Shown in pieces: positions 36,206 to 45,420 of a stretch of 64,000 nt of DNA. The notes under the pieces are model-generated. The model did not search any database and was not told the DNA's origin. It saw nothing but the letters and a program-made list of their open reading frames with translations. Position 1 is the stretch's first letter; each line of letters starts with the position of its first letter. Both the position numbers and the translations under genes were made by a program. Source of the DNA: Pantoea nemavictus (GTDB lineage Bacteria; Pseudomonadota; Gammaproteobacteria; Enterobacterales; Enterobacteriaceae); contig NZ_JBBGZW010000001.1 of NCBI RefSeq assembly GCF_037479095.1, positions 3,410,001 to 3,474,000 on the forward strand. Direction: 5' to 3'.

Positions 36206-37125
36206 TATTTTTCGGGCACCACCATGTGCTCGGGCACCGGCGCGCGACGATAGTCTTCAGAACGTTCGCGCGTCGGTAACATAATCGGTTTGGCTTCACT
36301 CTCTTCGTACGGCATTTGCTGCAGCAGATGGCTGATGCAGTTGAGGCGCGCGCGCTTCTTATCCACGCCCTGTACCACCCACCACGGCGCTTCGGCAATG
36401 TTGGTGCGCTCCAGCATCTCCTCTTTCGCCTCGGTGTAATCTTCCCAGCGGCGACGGCTTTCGAGATCCATGGGGCTCAGTTTCCACTGTTTGAGTGGAT
36501 CGTGGATGCGGCTAAGGAAGCGCAGCTCCTGCTCTTCATCGGTAATGGAGAACCAATATTTGATGATCTGGATGCCGCTGCGCGTCAGCATTTTTTCGAA
36601 CTCGGGCACGCTGCGGTAAAACTCCTCTACTTCATTTTCATTGCAGAATCCCATTACGCGCTCAACGCCCGCACGGTTGTACCAGCTGCGGTCAAACATC
36701 ACGATCTCACCGGCGGCGGGCAGGTGGGCAATATAGCGCTGAAAATACCATTGGGTTTTTTCACGATCGTTGGGCGCGGGCAGGGCGGCCACGCGGCAGG
36801 TGCGCGGATTGAGGCGCTGGGTGATACGTTTGATCACGCCGCCTTTGCCCGCCGCATCGCGGCCTTCAAACAGAATCACCACGCGATGACCGGTACGCAT
36901 CACCCAATCCTGTAGCTTCACCAGCTCGCCCTGCAGATGCAGCAGTTCGCGGAAATAGCGGCGACGGAACGCCTTGTCGCTATCGTCCTGTGGCGCAGCG
37001 CTATCGTTAAAACGCAGGTCATCCAGCTCCATCTCCAGCTCTTCGTCGTAGCTGTCGTAAAACTCCTGCAGCAGACGCTGGTTAAAGGTCTCGCTGTGGA
37101 AGCTGTTGTCGTGTGTCGCCATCAT
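36202..37125 (-). CDS. ppk2: Polyphosphate kinase 2
   Basis: PPK2-family enzyme transferring phosphate between polyphosphate and nucleotides. The 307 residues hold Walker A FEGRDAAGKGGVIKRI, LNPRTCRVAALPAPNDREKTQWYFQRY (split here: LNPRTCRV, then PNDREKTQWYFQRY), Walker B MFDRSWYNRAGVERVMGF and the lid region FLSRIHDPLKQWKLSP. E. coli K-12 lacks PPK2. Two ATGs in a row (37125 and 37122) follow GGGAG; the second has better spacing. It follows the Pit-type phosphate transporter by nine bases in the same direction, so the pair is probably co-transcribed. Confidence 0.93.
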   Translation of the reverse strand: MMATHDNSFHSETFNQRLLQEFYDSYDEELEMELDDLRFNDSAAPQDDSDKAFRRRYFRELLHLQGELVKLQDWVMRTGHRVVILFEGRDAAGKGGVIKRITQRLNPRTCRVAALPAPNDREKTQWYFQRYIAHLPAAGEIVMFDRSWYNRAGVERVMGFCNENEVEEFYRSVPEFEKMLTRSGIQIIKYWFSITDEEQELRFLSRIHDPLKQWKLSPMDLESRRRWEDYTEAKEEMLERTNIAEAPWWVVQGVDKKRARLNCISHLLQQMPYEESEAKPIMLPTRERSEDYRRAPVPEHMVVPEKY

Positions 37126-37134
37126 TTTCTCCCA

Positions 37135-38745
37135 TTACAGGTGGATAAACAGGGCGTAAAGCAGCCCCGAAAGTAACACGGAAACCGGCAGCGTCAGCAC
37201 CCATGCCATCGCCAGATTGCGGAGGGTCGAGAGTTGCAGGCCTGAACGGTTGGCGGCCATTGATCCGGCGACGCCCGAAGAGAGCACATGGGTGGTGGAG
37301 ACCGGCAGGCCAAACGCGTCGGCCGCGCCGATGGTGGCCATCGCCACCAGCTCGGCGCTGGCACCCTGCGCGTAGGTCAGGTGGGTTTTGCCAATGCGCT
37401 CACCCACGGTGACCACAATACGGCGCCAGCCGACCATGGTGCCGAGGCCCAGCGCAATCGCCACCACCACTTTCACCCACATCGGGATAAAGCGCGTGGC
37501 AGCATCCAGCTCTTTCTTTACCGCCGCCAGGTTGCGCGCGGTCTCTTCCGGCAGCGCGATCTTGGCCGTTTGCAGATGCTTAATGGTTTCGGAGGCCAGA
37601 TACATGTCGTTGCGCGTGTTGGTCACCGCCTGCGCCGGGATGTTCTCCACCGCGCCATAGCGGCGAATCTGCTCACCGATATCGCCCAGCATCATGCCGA
37701 GCGCGGGCAGTACCTGCGGACGGTTTTGGCTGGTGCGCACGAATTCGGTCAGTACCCCGCGCGGGGCGGGCATCGCGGCGGGCGCCGGTTGCAGCGTCAG
37801 CAGTTGCTGTTCGGTTACCTGCGTTAAGGCGGCGACGCGTGGAATTTGCTCCGGCGGCAGCGAGCGGTTCAGGGCGTAGGCAATCGGCATGGTGCCGACC
37901 AGAATCAGCATGATTAAGCCCATGCCTTTCTGCCCGTCATTCGAGCCGTGCGCAAACGAGACGCCGGTGCAAGTGAGAATCAGCAAACCGCGAATCCATA
38001 CCGGCGGTGGCTGATTGCCTTTGGGTGCTTCATACAGTTGGCGATTGCGGATAAACGCTTTCATCGCCAGCAGCAGCAATCCGGCGCAGATAAAGCCGAC
38101 CACCGGCGACAGCAGCAGCGCGTAGCCCACTTTAATCGCCTGATCCCAATCGACCCCGCTGGTGCCGCTGCGGCCATGCAGCAAGGCGTTCGCCACGCCC
38201 ACGCCGATGATCGAACCGATCAGCGTATGGGATGACGAAGCCGGCAAGCCAAAATACCAGGTGCCCAGGTTCCAGATAATTGCCGAGAACAGCAGGGCGT
38301 AAACCATGGCAAAGCCGTGGCCGCTGCCCGCTTGCAGAATCAGCTCGACTGGCAGCAGCGAAATAATGCCGAATGCCACCACGCCGCTGGAAAGCAGCAC
38401 GCCAAGAAAGTTACAGAAACCCGACCACATCACCGCCACGCCGGGTGACAGCGAATGGGTATAAATCACCGTAGCGACGGCGTTGGCGGTATCGTGGAAA
38501 CCGTTCACAAACTCAAAGCCGAGCGCGATGATCAGCGCGACGCCAAGCAGCAGGAACGGCGTATAGCTGGTGACCGGTGCGCCGGTCTCTTCAACGTCAT
38601 TAAACAGATTGATGCCGGCATACAGCAGGCCGGCAATCAGCAATAGGACAAAGATCAGACGTGAAGCCGGACCGTTGCCGCGGTTAAGGTTCGGGCGTCC
38701 GCTGTGGGACGAGGAAGTTGATGCAGGGAAACTGTTTTCAGCCAT
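37135..38745 (-). CDS. Inorganic phosphate transporter, Pit family
   Basis: Phosphate permease of the Pit/PHO4 family in the inner membrane. Two signature repeats: FEFVNGFHDTANAVATVIYTH-type (GFHDTANAVA near residue 75) and VSFAHGSNDGQKGMGLIML, plus FGLPASSSHTLIGSIIGVG and AFGLPVSTTHVLSSGVAGS. A hydrophilic insertion of about 130 residues sits between the halves. I start at the ATG at 38745 (MAENSFPAS) after GAGG; a longer frame adds 43 implausible residues. 536 residues, longer than E. coli PitA (499). Upstream of ppk2: phosphate import coupled to polyphosphate use is a reasonable reading. Confidence 0.9.
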   Translation of the reverse strand: MAENSFPASTSSSHSGRPNLNRGNGPASRLIFVLLLIAGLLYAGINLFNDVEETGAPVTSYTPFLLLGVALIIALGFEFVNGFHDTANAVATVIYTHSLSPGVAVMWSGFCNFLGVLLSSGVVAFGIISLLPVELILQAGSGHGFAMVYALLFSAIIWNLGTWYFGLPASSSHTLIGSIIGVGVANALLHGRSGTSGVDWDQAIKVGYALLLSPVVGFICAGLLLLAMKAFIRNRQLYEAPKGNQPPPVWIRGLLILTCTGVSFAHGSNDGQKGMGLIMLILVGTMPIAYALNRSLPPEQIPRVAALTQVTEQQLLTLQPAPAAMPAPRGVLTEFVRTSQNRPQVLPALGMMLGDIGEQIRRYGAVENIPAQAVTNTRNDMYLASETIKHLQTAKIALPEETARNLAAVKKELDAATRFIPMWVKVVVAIALGLGTMVGWRRIVVTVGERIGKTHLTYAQGASAELVAMATIGAADAFGLPVSTTHVLSSGVAGSMAANRSGLQLSTLRNLAMAWVLTLPVSVLLSGLLYALFIHL

Positions 38746-38910
38746 AAAACACCTCGGTGTTAAATCACGATGCTCGAACGGCACCCTTTGACTTCCAGTG
38801 TGATACGGGGTTTGTATGACAGAATGATGATGGCGAACCAACGGTGTCATCTTGCTGCAACATCCCTGTCGCACGCTGTGGATCTGACCGCTCTGGAATA
38901 ACCTGCTGCT

Positions 38911-39936
38911 ATGCTCCAGCCCGTTTTACCGCTTGCCTCGCTGCCGGACTTCAATAACGAAGTGGCCGGACTGATTCATGGTTATCTGTTTACGCCTGAG
39001 TCGCCGCCACAGCGACTGAATGCGCGCGAAGCCGCTCAACTGGCGCAGCAACAGCTGCCAGCGTCATACTTTATCTGGCTGCACATCAACCTTAATCACG
39101 CGCGCGCTGAACGCTGGGTTCAGGACCACTTTGGCGTAGACCACGACTTTTTCGATGAGATACATTCGGCTTCACCGCGCACCCGTTTAGCACATCAAAA
39201 CGACGCGCTGCTGGCGGTGCTCAATGACGTCACCTTCAGCAAAGAGGAGCGCAGCACGCAGAACGCCACGCTGTGGATGTGGTGCTGCCCGCATGTGGTG
39301 GTAACCGCACGTTTTCGCCCGGTTGGCATGATCGAACGCATGCATCAGCAGATCGACCGCCTGCAGTTTGCCGACTCTGACGCGATGCTATTGTGGCTGC
39401 TCGGTGAGCAGGAAGCCCAGCTCGAGCAGGTGGTGCGTCGCTCCAGCCAGGCGGTGGATGCGATTGAAGAGCGTTTGCTCAGTGCGGCGATCAAAACCAA
39501 TCGCCGCGAACTGGGGCAGCTGCGCCGCATGCTGCTGCGCGTGCAGCGCCTGCTGGCGCCGGAACCGGCGGCACTGTTTCGTCTGCTAAATCGACCGCCT
39601 AAATGGCTGAAGCGCGAACCGCTGGGTGAGCTGCGTATTTTCACCGAAGAGTTCAGCGTGGCGCTGAATGATTTGGCCAGTTTGATGGAGCGCATTCGCC
39701 TGCTGCAGGAGGAGATTGCCGCGCGCCTGATGGAACAGAGCAACCGCACGCTGTTTTTACTGACGGTGATTACCGTGCTGGCGCTGCCGATCAATATCGT
39801 GGCAGGCTTTTTTGGTATGAACGTCGGCGGCATTCCGCTGGCCAATAATCCGCACGGCTTTCTGCTGCTGGTGCTGGTGGTGCTGGCATTTACGCTGGTG
39901 GCCGGCTGGCTGGCATTTCGGCGACCGCGTGATTGA
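38911..39936 (+). CDS. CorA-family metal ion channel (ZntB-like)
   Basis: A 341-residue protein with a large cytoplasmic N-terminal domain and two C-terminal helices flanking the family motif FFGMNVGGIPLANN, the pore loop of the CorA superfamily. The GMNVGGIP form and length resemble ZntB (zinc) more than CorA (magnesium), but sequence identity to E. coli ZntB looks low, so the ion is uncertain. Coiled-coil-rich stalk with SQAVDAIEERLLSAAIKTNRRE. Divergent from pit with a 165-base interval. Confidence 0.85.
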   Translation: MLQPVLPLASLPDFNNEVAGLIHGYLFTPESPPQRLNAREAAQLAQQQLPASYFIWLHINLNHARAERWVQDHFGVDHDFFDEIHSASPRTRLAHQNDALLAVLNDVTFSKEERSTQNATLWMWCCPHVVVTARFRPVGMIERMHQQIDRLQFADSDAMLLWLLGEQEAQLEQVVRRSSQAVDAIEERLLSAAIKTNRRELGQLRRMLLRVQRLLAPEPAALFRLLNRPPKWLKREPLGELRIFTEEFSVALNDLASLMERIRLLQEEIAARLMEQSNRTLFLLTVITVLALPINIVAGFFGMNVGGIPLANNPHGFLLLVLVVLAFTLVAGWLAFRRPRD

Positions 39937-40029
39937 GCGCTTAAGCACGCGTCAAGCAGTGAATTGGCATCGCAGGGGTTCCGCCCGCTAAGCATCCGGC
40001 AGTTTCAGAATGAGTGAAGCCGGCGGCCG

Positions 40030-40230
40030 GGCTAAGGTCCGAAGGCGCGGACCTTAGCAATCCGCGCCTGCGCCGTCCTCGCTGTTCCCTCGCTTATCAC
40101 TCCGGCCTGACGGACCGCGCGGATTCGCCATCCCTGGCTCATGCCGCGCTTTCGCCGACGTCGTGTCGGCTCATCCTGGCCGTCACTCTGCGCTCGGCGC
40201 TGCGGATAGCGCCCAACCGTCGCCTGTCAT
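40030..40230 (+). repeat. Large GC-rich repeat, copy A
   Basis: Contains CCTGACGGACCG (40106-40117), then GGATTCGCCATCC and GCTCATGCCGC. Its reverse-complement relative is copy B at 40343-40560. Ends are approximate. Identity and function unknown. Confidence 0.5.
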
Positions 40231-40275
40231 TACCGTATCTGGTTTGAAATTTTGCTGGCTGAAGATTTAGGGCTA

Positions 40276-40303
40276 CCTGGTCGCCATGAATGGCGACCTT
40301 ACA
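40276..40303. repeat. REP palindrome
   Basis: CCTGGTCGCCAT-GA-ATGGCGACC then TTAC: inverted orientation REP with a slightly altered head (GTAA). Confidence 0.7.
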
Positions 40304-40342
40304 GGCGTTACAGCGATGATAATTCAGGGATAGGCATTGCTG

Positions 40343-40560
40343 CTACAGCGCAGGTGTTGAGGCGACATCCCAACCCGCTGAGCGAGTGAGGGATTCCAGG
40401 GCGAGCCGCAGGGATGCGGCGAGAGGCGGCGCTGAGCAGGAGCGAATCGCCGCCGGTCCGTCAGGAATCGTGAGGGAGTGAAGGCACCGCGAAGCGGCGG
40501 GATGGGCTGGCGCAGGGCCCGGGAGTGAAGAGGGCGTGGCCCAGACGCCCTCTTCTCGGT
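40343..40560 (-). repeat. Large GC-rich repeat, copy B
   Basis: Carries CGGTCCGTCAGG (40454-40465), the reverse complement of the copy A core, flanked by GGAGCGAATCGCC and AATCGTGAGGGAGTGAAGG. It also contains a hairpin pairing GAGGGCGT with ACGCCCTC near 40531-40557. Ends are approximate. Confidence 0.5.
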
Positions 40561-40641
40561 CGCCGCACGGCATAGCTGAAACTACCCCAGCCGATGGCGA
40601 ACGAAATTCGCTCCGTACAAACGAAAGTAACTGATTAGCAT

Positions 40642-40662
40642 TAGCCATTTATGGCGACCAGG
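40642..40662. repeat. Partial REP palindrome
   Basis: TAGCCATTTATGGCGACCAGG: right half intact, left half truncated. Confidence 0.5.
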
Positions 40663-40676
40663 CTTATCGCACGCAC

Positions 40677-40702
40677 AAAAAAGCCAGCCCGCAGGCTGGC
40701 TT
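40677..40702 (-). terminator. Rho-independent terminator of ldtB
   Basis: On the minus strand the stem AAGCCAGCC / GGCTGGCTT with a GCG-type loop is followed by six T (AAAAAA on the plus strand at 40677-40682). Confidence 0.9.
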
Positions 40703-40721
40703 ATTACATCTCAAAACAGAC

Positions 40722-41774
40722 TTACAGGCTGGTAGCCGGCTGAGCAGCTGGCGCTGCACCATTGATACCCTGCGGCGTCATTGGCTCTTCTTTCGGCAAG
40801 GCGTCAGAAGATTCCTGTACCGGCACCGGTGCTGGCTGAACGTCGCCGGCTGGACCGTTGATTTTGATCGGCATACCGTTACGCGCCTGGATAGCGTTGT
40901 TCACTGCATCCTGGTTAGTGCTGGCATCGGCAATCACTTTGGTCACGGCAGAAGTCAGATTGATTGGCACCAATTCACGTGAGTTGAACTGCTCTTCCGT
41001 GGTCGACAGCGGGTTGTGAACTTCCACATAGCGCGAACCATCTGGCTCAACCGTGGCTTTCACCGGCTGGTCGATGAACTGGACGCGCGTGCCAACAGGC
41101 ACGTTGTCGAACAGCCATTTAATGTCATCAGAACGCAGACGCACACAGCCGTGGCTCACGCGCAGACCAATACCGAAGTTGGCGTTGGTGCCGTGGATCG
41201 CATACAGGCGGCCGATATACAGCGCGTGCAGACCCATCGGGTTATCAGGACCGGCTGGGAACACGGCGGGGATGCTCTCGCCGCGTGCGGCATATTCGGC
41301 ATGCATCGCTTTGGTTGGCGTCCAGGTCGGGCCATCTTTCTTACGCTCAACCTTGGTGGTCCAGTTCATTGGCGTGTCTTTACCCAACTCGCCGATGCCG
41401 ATTGGCAACACAACCACGGTCTTAGTGCCTTTCGGGTAGTAATAAAGACGCATTTCAGCACTGTTGATGATGATACCTTCACGCGGCGCGTCAGGCAGAA
41501 TCAGCTGCTGAGGGATGATCATTTTAGTGCCAGCTTTCGGCAGATAAACGTCAACGCCCGGATTGGCTTCCAGCATGTTGCTGAGACCCATCTGATACTG
41601 TGCGGCAAAGGCTTCCAGCGGAAGTTTGCTGTCATCAGGAACAGTGATTTCGATATTTTCGCCGATCAGACGGCTGTTAGCCGGCGGCAGCGGATACACA
41701 ACTGCAAATGCCGACTGGCTGAACGCCGCCAGTGCGAGGGCGAGTGAAGCGAACGCGCGAATGCTCATTTTCAT
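40722..41774 (-). CDS. ldtB: L,D-transpeptidase (LdtB/YbiS family)
   Basis: Periplasmic enzyme that attaches Braun lipoprotein to peptidoglycan through L,D-transpeptidation. Signal peptide of about 24 residues ending FSQSAFA. LysM-like segment [27 protein letters not shown], then the YkuD domain with [22 protein letters not shown] (catalytic Cys in SHGC). It resembles E. coli LdtB more than LdtA. The ATG at 41774 is used; an in-frame TTG lies three codons earlier. The C-terminus carries an extra Pro/Ala/Gln-rich tail of about 40 residues absent from E. coli LdtB. Confidence 0.9.
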   Translation of the reverse strand: MKMSIRAFASLALALAAFSQSAFAVVYPLPPANSRLIGENIEITVPDDSKLPLEAFAAQYQMGLSNMLEANPGVDVYLPKAGTKMIIPQQLILPDAPREGIIINSAEMRLYYYPKGTKTVVVLPIGIGELGKDTPMNWTTKVERKKDGPTWTPTKAMHAEYAARGESIPAVFPAGPDNPMGLHALYIGRLYAIHGTNANFGIGLRVSHGCVRLRSDDIKWLFDNVPVGTRVQFIDQPVKATVEPDGSRYVEVHNPLSTTEEQFNSRELVPINLTSAVTKVIADASTNQDAVNNAIQARNGMPIKINGPAGDVQPAPVPVQESSDALPKEEPMTPQGINGAAPAAQPATSL

Positions 41775-41970
41775 GTTTTTCAAGTCGTTATGGCCATGTT
41801 TCAGGCTTGTCAGTGTGTCGAATCCATCGTGGTCAGTATGACCCGCTGCGCATTATATGTGCATTGGCACAGTGATGGAAATCAGGATTTTTGCTTGCTG
41901 CGGAAACTTTACGCAAATCCTTGTCTTTACCATACAATTCTCTTGGATCCGTAGCCCAAAATGTGAATTT

Positions 41971-43785
41971 TTAGGGCTGCCACAGGGTAACTTCATTACT
42001 CAATTTACGATTGAGGAAAAAAGCGGCACTGATTAACGCCAGATGCGTTAACGCCTGCGGCATGTTGCCCAAGGCATTACCGTGCGGAGTAAATTCCTCC
42101 GCATACAAGCCGAGCGGATTGGCATAGCTCAGCAGCTTTTCAAACTCAAAATGCGCTTCGCTTACCCGCCCGGCACGCGCCAGGCACTCCACGTACCAGA
42201 ATGAGCAGGCGGCAAACGAGCCTTCTCCTCCCTTTAAAGCATCGGCAGGCGTCTCGTGAATGTTATAGCGCCGCACTAAGCCATCGCTCACCAGGTGCGT
42301 TTTTATCGCGTCCAGCGTGGAGATCCAGTCAGGATCGGTCGAGCTGACAAAGCGCACCAGCGGCATCAGTAGCATCGATGCATCAAGGAAATCTCCGCCA
42401 CGCGTGGCGGTGAAATGGCCCAGCTCGGGGTTCCAGAAATTTTGCCAGATATCATCGCGAATCTCGCTGCGCACCCGATCCCAGCGATCGTACGGCATCG
42501 GTAGCGAGCGCTTCAAACCGAGGCGCAGTGCACGATCGAGCGCCACCCAGCACATCAAACGCGAATGCAGAAAATGCTCGGGTTCGCCGCGCATCTCCCA
42601 AATCCCGGCATCGGGCTGATTCCAGTTCACGCAGACGTAGTCGATCATATCGGAGACGTACTTCCAGCCGCGATGCGAAATCGCTTCGCCATATTTGTTG
42701 GCGAGATAGATGGCATCCATTAGCTCGCCGTAGATATCGAGTTGGGTCTGGCGCCAGGCGTCATTGCCGATGCGCACCGGGCGTGAATTGGCGTAGCCGG
42801 ACAGATTCAGCAACTCGGTTTCGTGCAGCTCGGTGCCGCTATCAAGGCGATACATCACCTGCAGATGCGGCGTATCGTCATGGCTGTGTTCGACGCAGCG
42901 GCCAACCCATTTGGTAAAGTCGCGCGCTTCTTCGGTGTAACCGAGGCGCATCAGCGCGTACATGCTGAATGAGGCATCGCGGATCCACGAGGCGCGATAA
43001 TCCCAGTTGCGCTCGCCGCCCAGCTCCTCCGGCAAGCCAAAGGTGGCGGCGGCGGCAATGGAACCGTGCTGATGGGAGGTCAGCAGCTTGAGCGCCAGCG
43101 CGGAACGCGTCACCATCTCTTGCCAGCGGCCGCGATAGGAGCTGTGGCTGCTCCAGCGGCGCCAGTACGCGAGCGTGTCGCGGAAACACTGTTCGGTGGC
43201 GATCTCGGCTACGTGGGGATCGTCATCGTTGCCAAAAACAAACTCGGCCGATTCACCGGCTTTAAGGGTGAATTCCGCCACTGCGCTGTGATTTTCGCGC
43301 GTCATCACCACCGTGGCGCTCAGGCGCAAGCTCGGTTGACCGGCGGCAAGGAAGGCGATGCCACCGGGTCGCAGTTCGGTGGTGGTTTCCGCGCGCGCAT
43401 AGTCGTGGCGCGGTGCGCACAGCAGATGAAACTTCGCTGTGCCGCGCACCATTTTCACGCGGCGCACCAAACGCGGCGCTTTGTTGTGTTCATCGCAGAT
43501 CGGCATGTAATCGGTAATCTCGGCTACACCTGAATCGTCGAGCCAGCGGGTTTGCAAAATATTGGTATCGGGCAAGTAGAGTTGCTGCTGGCGGGCATGT
43601 TTCCAGTCAGGCGCGATTGAAAAAAGTCCGGCTTCATCGCTGTCGAGCAGCGCGGCGAAAACCGATGGGCTATCCAGCTCCGGCCAGCAAAGGTAGTCGA
43701 TGGTGCCGTCGTTGGCGATCAATGCGCAGGTGCGTAAATCACCAATCACGCCGTGGTCGTCTATTCTGCGTTTAATCTCGCTCAT
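41971..43785 (-). CDS. Glycoside hydrolase family 15 protein (glucoamylase/trehalase-like)
   Basis: A 604-residue cytoplasmic protein: N-terminal beta-domain (HGVIGDLRTCALIANDGTIDYLCWPELDSPS-type start, shown as GVIGDLRTCALI) and an (alpha/alpha)6 barrel. Catalytic candidates are Glu397 in GIWEMRGEPEHF and Glu563/Glu564 in AEEFTPHGNALGNMPQA; substrate loop GGERNWDYRASWIRDASFS at 256-274. No signal peptide. Bacterial members hydrolyse alpha-glucans or trehalose; which one cannot be told here. Stands alone, divergent from yohF; the ORF starts with no obvious strong ribosome-binding site. Confidence 0.88.
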   Translation of the reverse strand: MSEIKRRIDDHGVIGDLRTCALIANDGTIDYLCWPELDSPSVFAALLDSDEAGLFSIAPDWKHARQQQLYLPDTNILQTRWLDDSGVAEITDYMPICDEHNKAPRLVRRVKMVRGTAKFHLLCAPRHDYARAETTTELRPGGIAFLAAGQPSLRLSATVVMTRENHSAVAEFTLKAGESAEFVFGNDDDPHVAEIATEQCFRDTLAYWRRWSSHSSYRGRWQEMVTRSALALKLLTSHQHGSIAAAATFGLPEELGGERNWDYRASWIRDASFSMYALMRLGYTEEARDFTKWVGRCVEHSHDDTPHLQVMYRLDSGTELHETELLNLSGYANSRPVRIGNDAWRQTQLDIYGELMDAIYLANKYGEAISHRGWKYVSDMIDYVCVNWNQPDAGIWEMRGEPEHFLHSRLMCWVALDRALRLGLKRSLPMPYDRWDRVRSEIRDDIWQNFWNPELGHFTATRGGDFLDASMLLMPLVRFVSSTDPDWISTLDAIKTHLVSDGLVRRYNIHETPADALKGGEGSFAACSFWYVECLARAGRVSEAHFEFEKLLSYANPLGLYAEEFTPHGNALGNMPQALTHLALISAAFFLNRKLSNEVTLWQP

Positions 43786-43902
43786 CTTGCCCCCTTTGCC
43801 GTATGTAATTGTTAACTATAGACGAAACGGCAGTTTCGGCGGCCCGGAGGCACAGAAGGATAACTTCTATACTGTAAAGACACCCTCAATCAGGAGAATG
43901 TT

Positions 43903-44679
43903 ATGCCTTCAGGAAAACAGAAAGTCGCCGTGGTTACCGCTTCCGATTCCGGCATTGGCCGCAGCTGTGCCGTGATGCTGGCAGAAGCGGGTTATACGCT
44001 GGGGATCACCTGGCGCTCGGATGAAGAGGGCGCGCAGGAAACCGCACGCATGGTGGAGAGCCGTGGACAGCTGGCGCAGGTGCGGCAGCTCGATCTCTCC
44101 GACCCGCAAGCCGGTGGCCAGCAGCTGGCGCAGCTGATTAATTCGCTTGGACGTATCGACGTGCTGGTCAATAACGCCGGTGTGATGACCAAAGCCGATT
44201 TTCTCGATGTCACCTTTGAGGATTGGCGCAAGGTGTTTGATGTGGATGTCGATGGTGCGTTTGTCTGCGGGCAGATTGCTGCGCGCCATATGGTCGACCA
44301 GGGCGATGGTGGACGCATCATCAACATCACCTCGGTGCATGAACATACGCCGCTGCCGGATGCCACCGCCTATACCGCCGCGAAACATGCGCTGGGTGGC
44401 TTGACTAAATCTATGGCGCTGAGCTTACTGCCGCACCATATTCTGGTGAATGCGGTGGCGCCGGGCGCGATTGCCACGGCGATGAATGATATGAAAGATG
44501 ACCAGCAAGGGCGTCGTATGCCGGAAATCCCGATTGGGCGTCCCGGCGATACGCGTGAAGTGGCGAGTTTAGTGGCGTGGCTCTGTTCGGAGTGGGCAAC
44601 CTATACCACCGGACAATCGTTTATTGTCGACGGTGGTTTTATGCTGGCGAATCCGCAGTTTAAAGGTTATCACGCATAG
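43903..44679 (+). CDS. yohF: Short-chain dehydrogenase/reductase YohF
   Basis: NAD(P)-dependent oxidoreductase of 258 residues with glycine motif TASDSGIGRSCAVML, NNAG in VLVNNAGVMTKADF, catalytic Ser in IINITSVHEHTPLPD, and YTAAKHALGG (Tyr-x3-Lys). Very similar to E. coli YohF, whose proposed activity is acetoin reduction; the substrate is not certain. AGGAGAATGTT gives a good ribosome-binding site. Convergent with yohD, as in E. coli. Confidence 0.93.
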   Translation: MPSGKQKVAVVTASDSGIGRSCAVMLAEAGYTLGITWRSDEEGAQETARMVESRGQLAQVRQLDLSDPQAGGQQLAQLINSLGRIDVLVNNAGVMTKADFLDVTFEDWRKVFDVDVDGAFVCGQIAARHMVDQGDGGRIINITSVHEHTPLPDATAYTAAKHALGGLTKSMALSLLPHHILVNAVAPGAIATAMNDMKDDQQGRRMPEIPIGRPGDTREVASLVAWLCSEWATYTTGQSFIVDGGFMLANPQFKGYHA

Positions 44680-45255
44680 TTAACCGGCGCGGCGGTGGTT
44701 CCAGTGGCGAATAATGTAGCGCAGCACGATGCCGAAAATCACCGCCGCCGCCAGCCACAATACCGGCTTGAGATGCTGATCGATTTTATGCAGCCACGGC
44801 GCGACAATCTGTCCGGCAAAGTAGCCGAGCGAAACAAAAATCAGCGCCCATAGCGCCGCACCAATCACATTCAGAATGAAAAAGCGCAGCGGTTTCAGGC
44901 GGCTGGTGCCAATGATGATCGGCCCCACAATACGGAAGCCGTACATAAAGCGCACGCCTATCACGAATAAGCTCGGATGCTTTTGAATCAGGCGCTTGGC
45001 TTTGCCGATGGTTTCCTGATGCTTACTGAAGCGCCGCAAAATGCGCGTGCCATAACGACGTCCCAGCCAAAACAGCAGCTGATCGCCAATAATGCCGCCG
45101 ATCATCGCCGCCAGCACCACACCGCTAAAGTGCAATAATCCCTCATGTGCCGCAACACCGCCCAATAGCGTGAACGTTTCTCCTTCGGCAATACAGCCAA
45201 TCAGCAGCGCCAGATAGCCATACTGGCTAATTAATCCATTGATATCGAGATGCAA
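44680..45255 (-). CDS. yohD: DedA-family membrane protein YohD
   Basis: Polytopic inner-membrane protein of the DedA family (undecaprenyl-phosphate/phospholipid flippase group), with E-G in IAEGETFTLLGGVAAHEG and RFMYGFRIVGPIIIG. I place the start at the TTG at 45255: it follows GGGAGG at correct distance and gives a 191-residue protein that aligns with E. coli YohD (192). The longer frame adds 24 residues with no likeness to the family. The gene starts right after the convergent yohF stop. Confidence 0.9.
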   Translation of the reverse strand: MHLDINGLISQYGYLALLIGCIAEGETFTLLGGVAAHEGLLHFSGVVLAAMIGGIIGDQLLFWLGRRYGTRILRRFSKHQETIGKAKRLIQKHPSLFVIGVRFMYGFRIVGPIIIGTSRLKPLRFFILNVIGAALWALIFVSLGYFAGQIVAPWLHKIDQHLKPVLWLAAAVIFGIVLRYIIRHWNHRRAG

Positions 45256-45420
45256 ATTATCCTCCCTGCCAAGATTGAAATCGCTATTAGTGTATACCAA
45301 CGGCTTAATTTGCGTGGCTCCCCGCAAAAATGGCGGCGACGATTATACTTGAGAGACGCTGCCTGCGTTGACGAGGTCTTTTGCTTTAGGGGCAGCCCAT
45401 GGCATTAGAGGAGTAAACGT

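Larger units (their letters stand above)
39937..40676. other. Repeat-rich noncoding region
   Basis: About 750 bases between the CorA-type gene and ldtB without a believable gene. It contains two divergent copies of a large GC-rich repeat in inverted orientation and two REP palindromes. Short frames (for example 40014-40247 plus and 40343-40648 minus) are low-complexity readings of the repeat. Confidence 0.7.

Noticed and set aside
38816..38822. Possible Pho box (CTGTCAT on the minus strand) upstream of pit
   Set aside because: Only one 7-base half is present; the expected second repeat 11 bases away reads ACCCCGT.
40014..40648. Two frames of 77 and 101 codons in the repeat-rich gap
   Set aside because: They are low-complexity translations of the GC-rich repeats, on opposite strands of related sequence.
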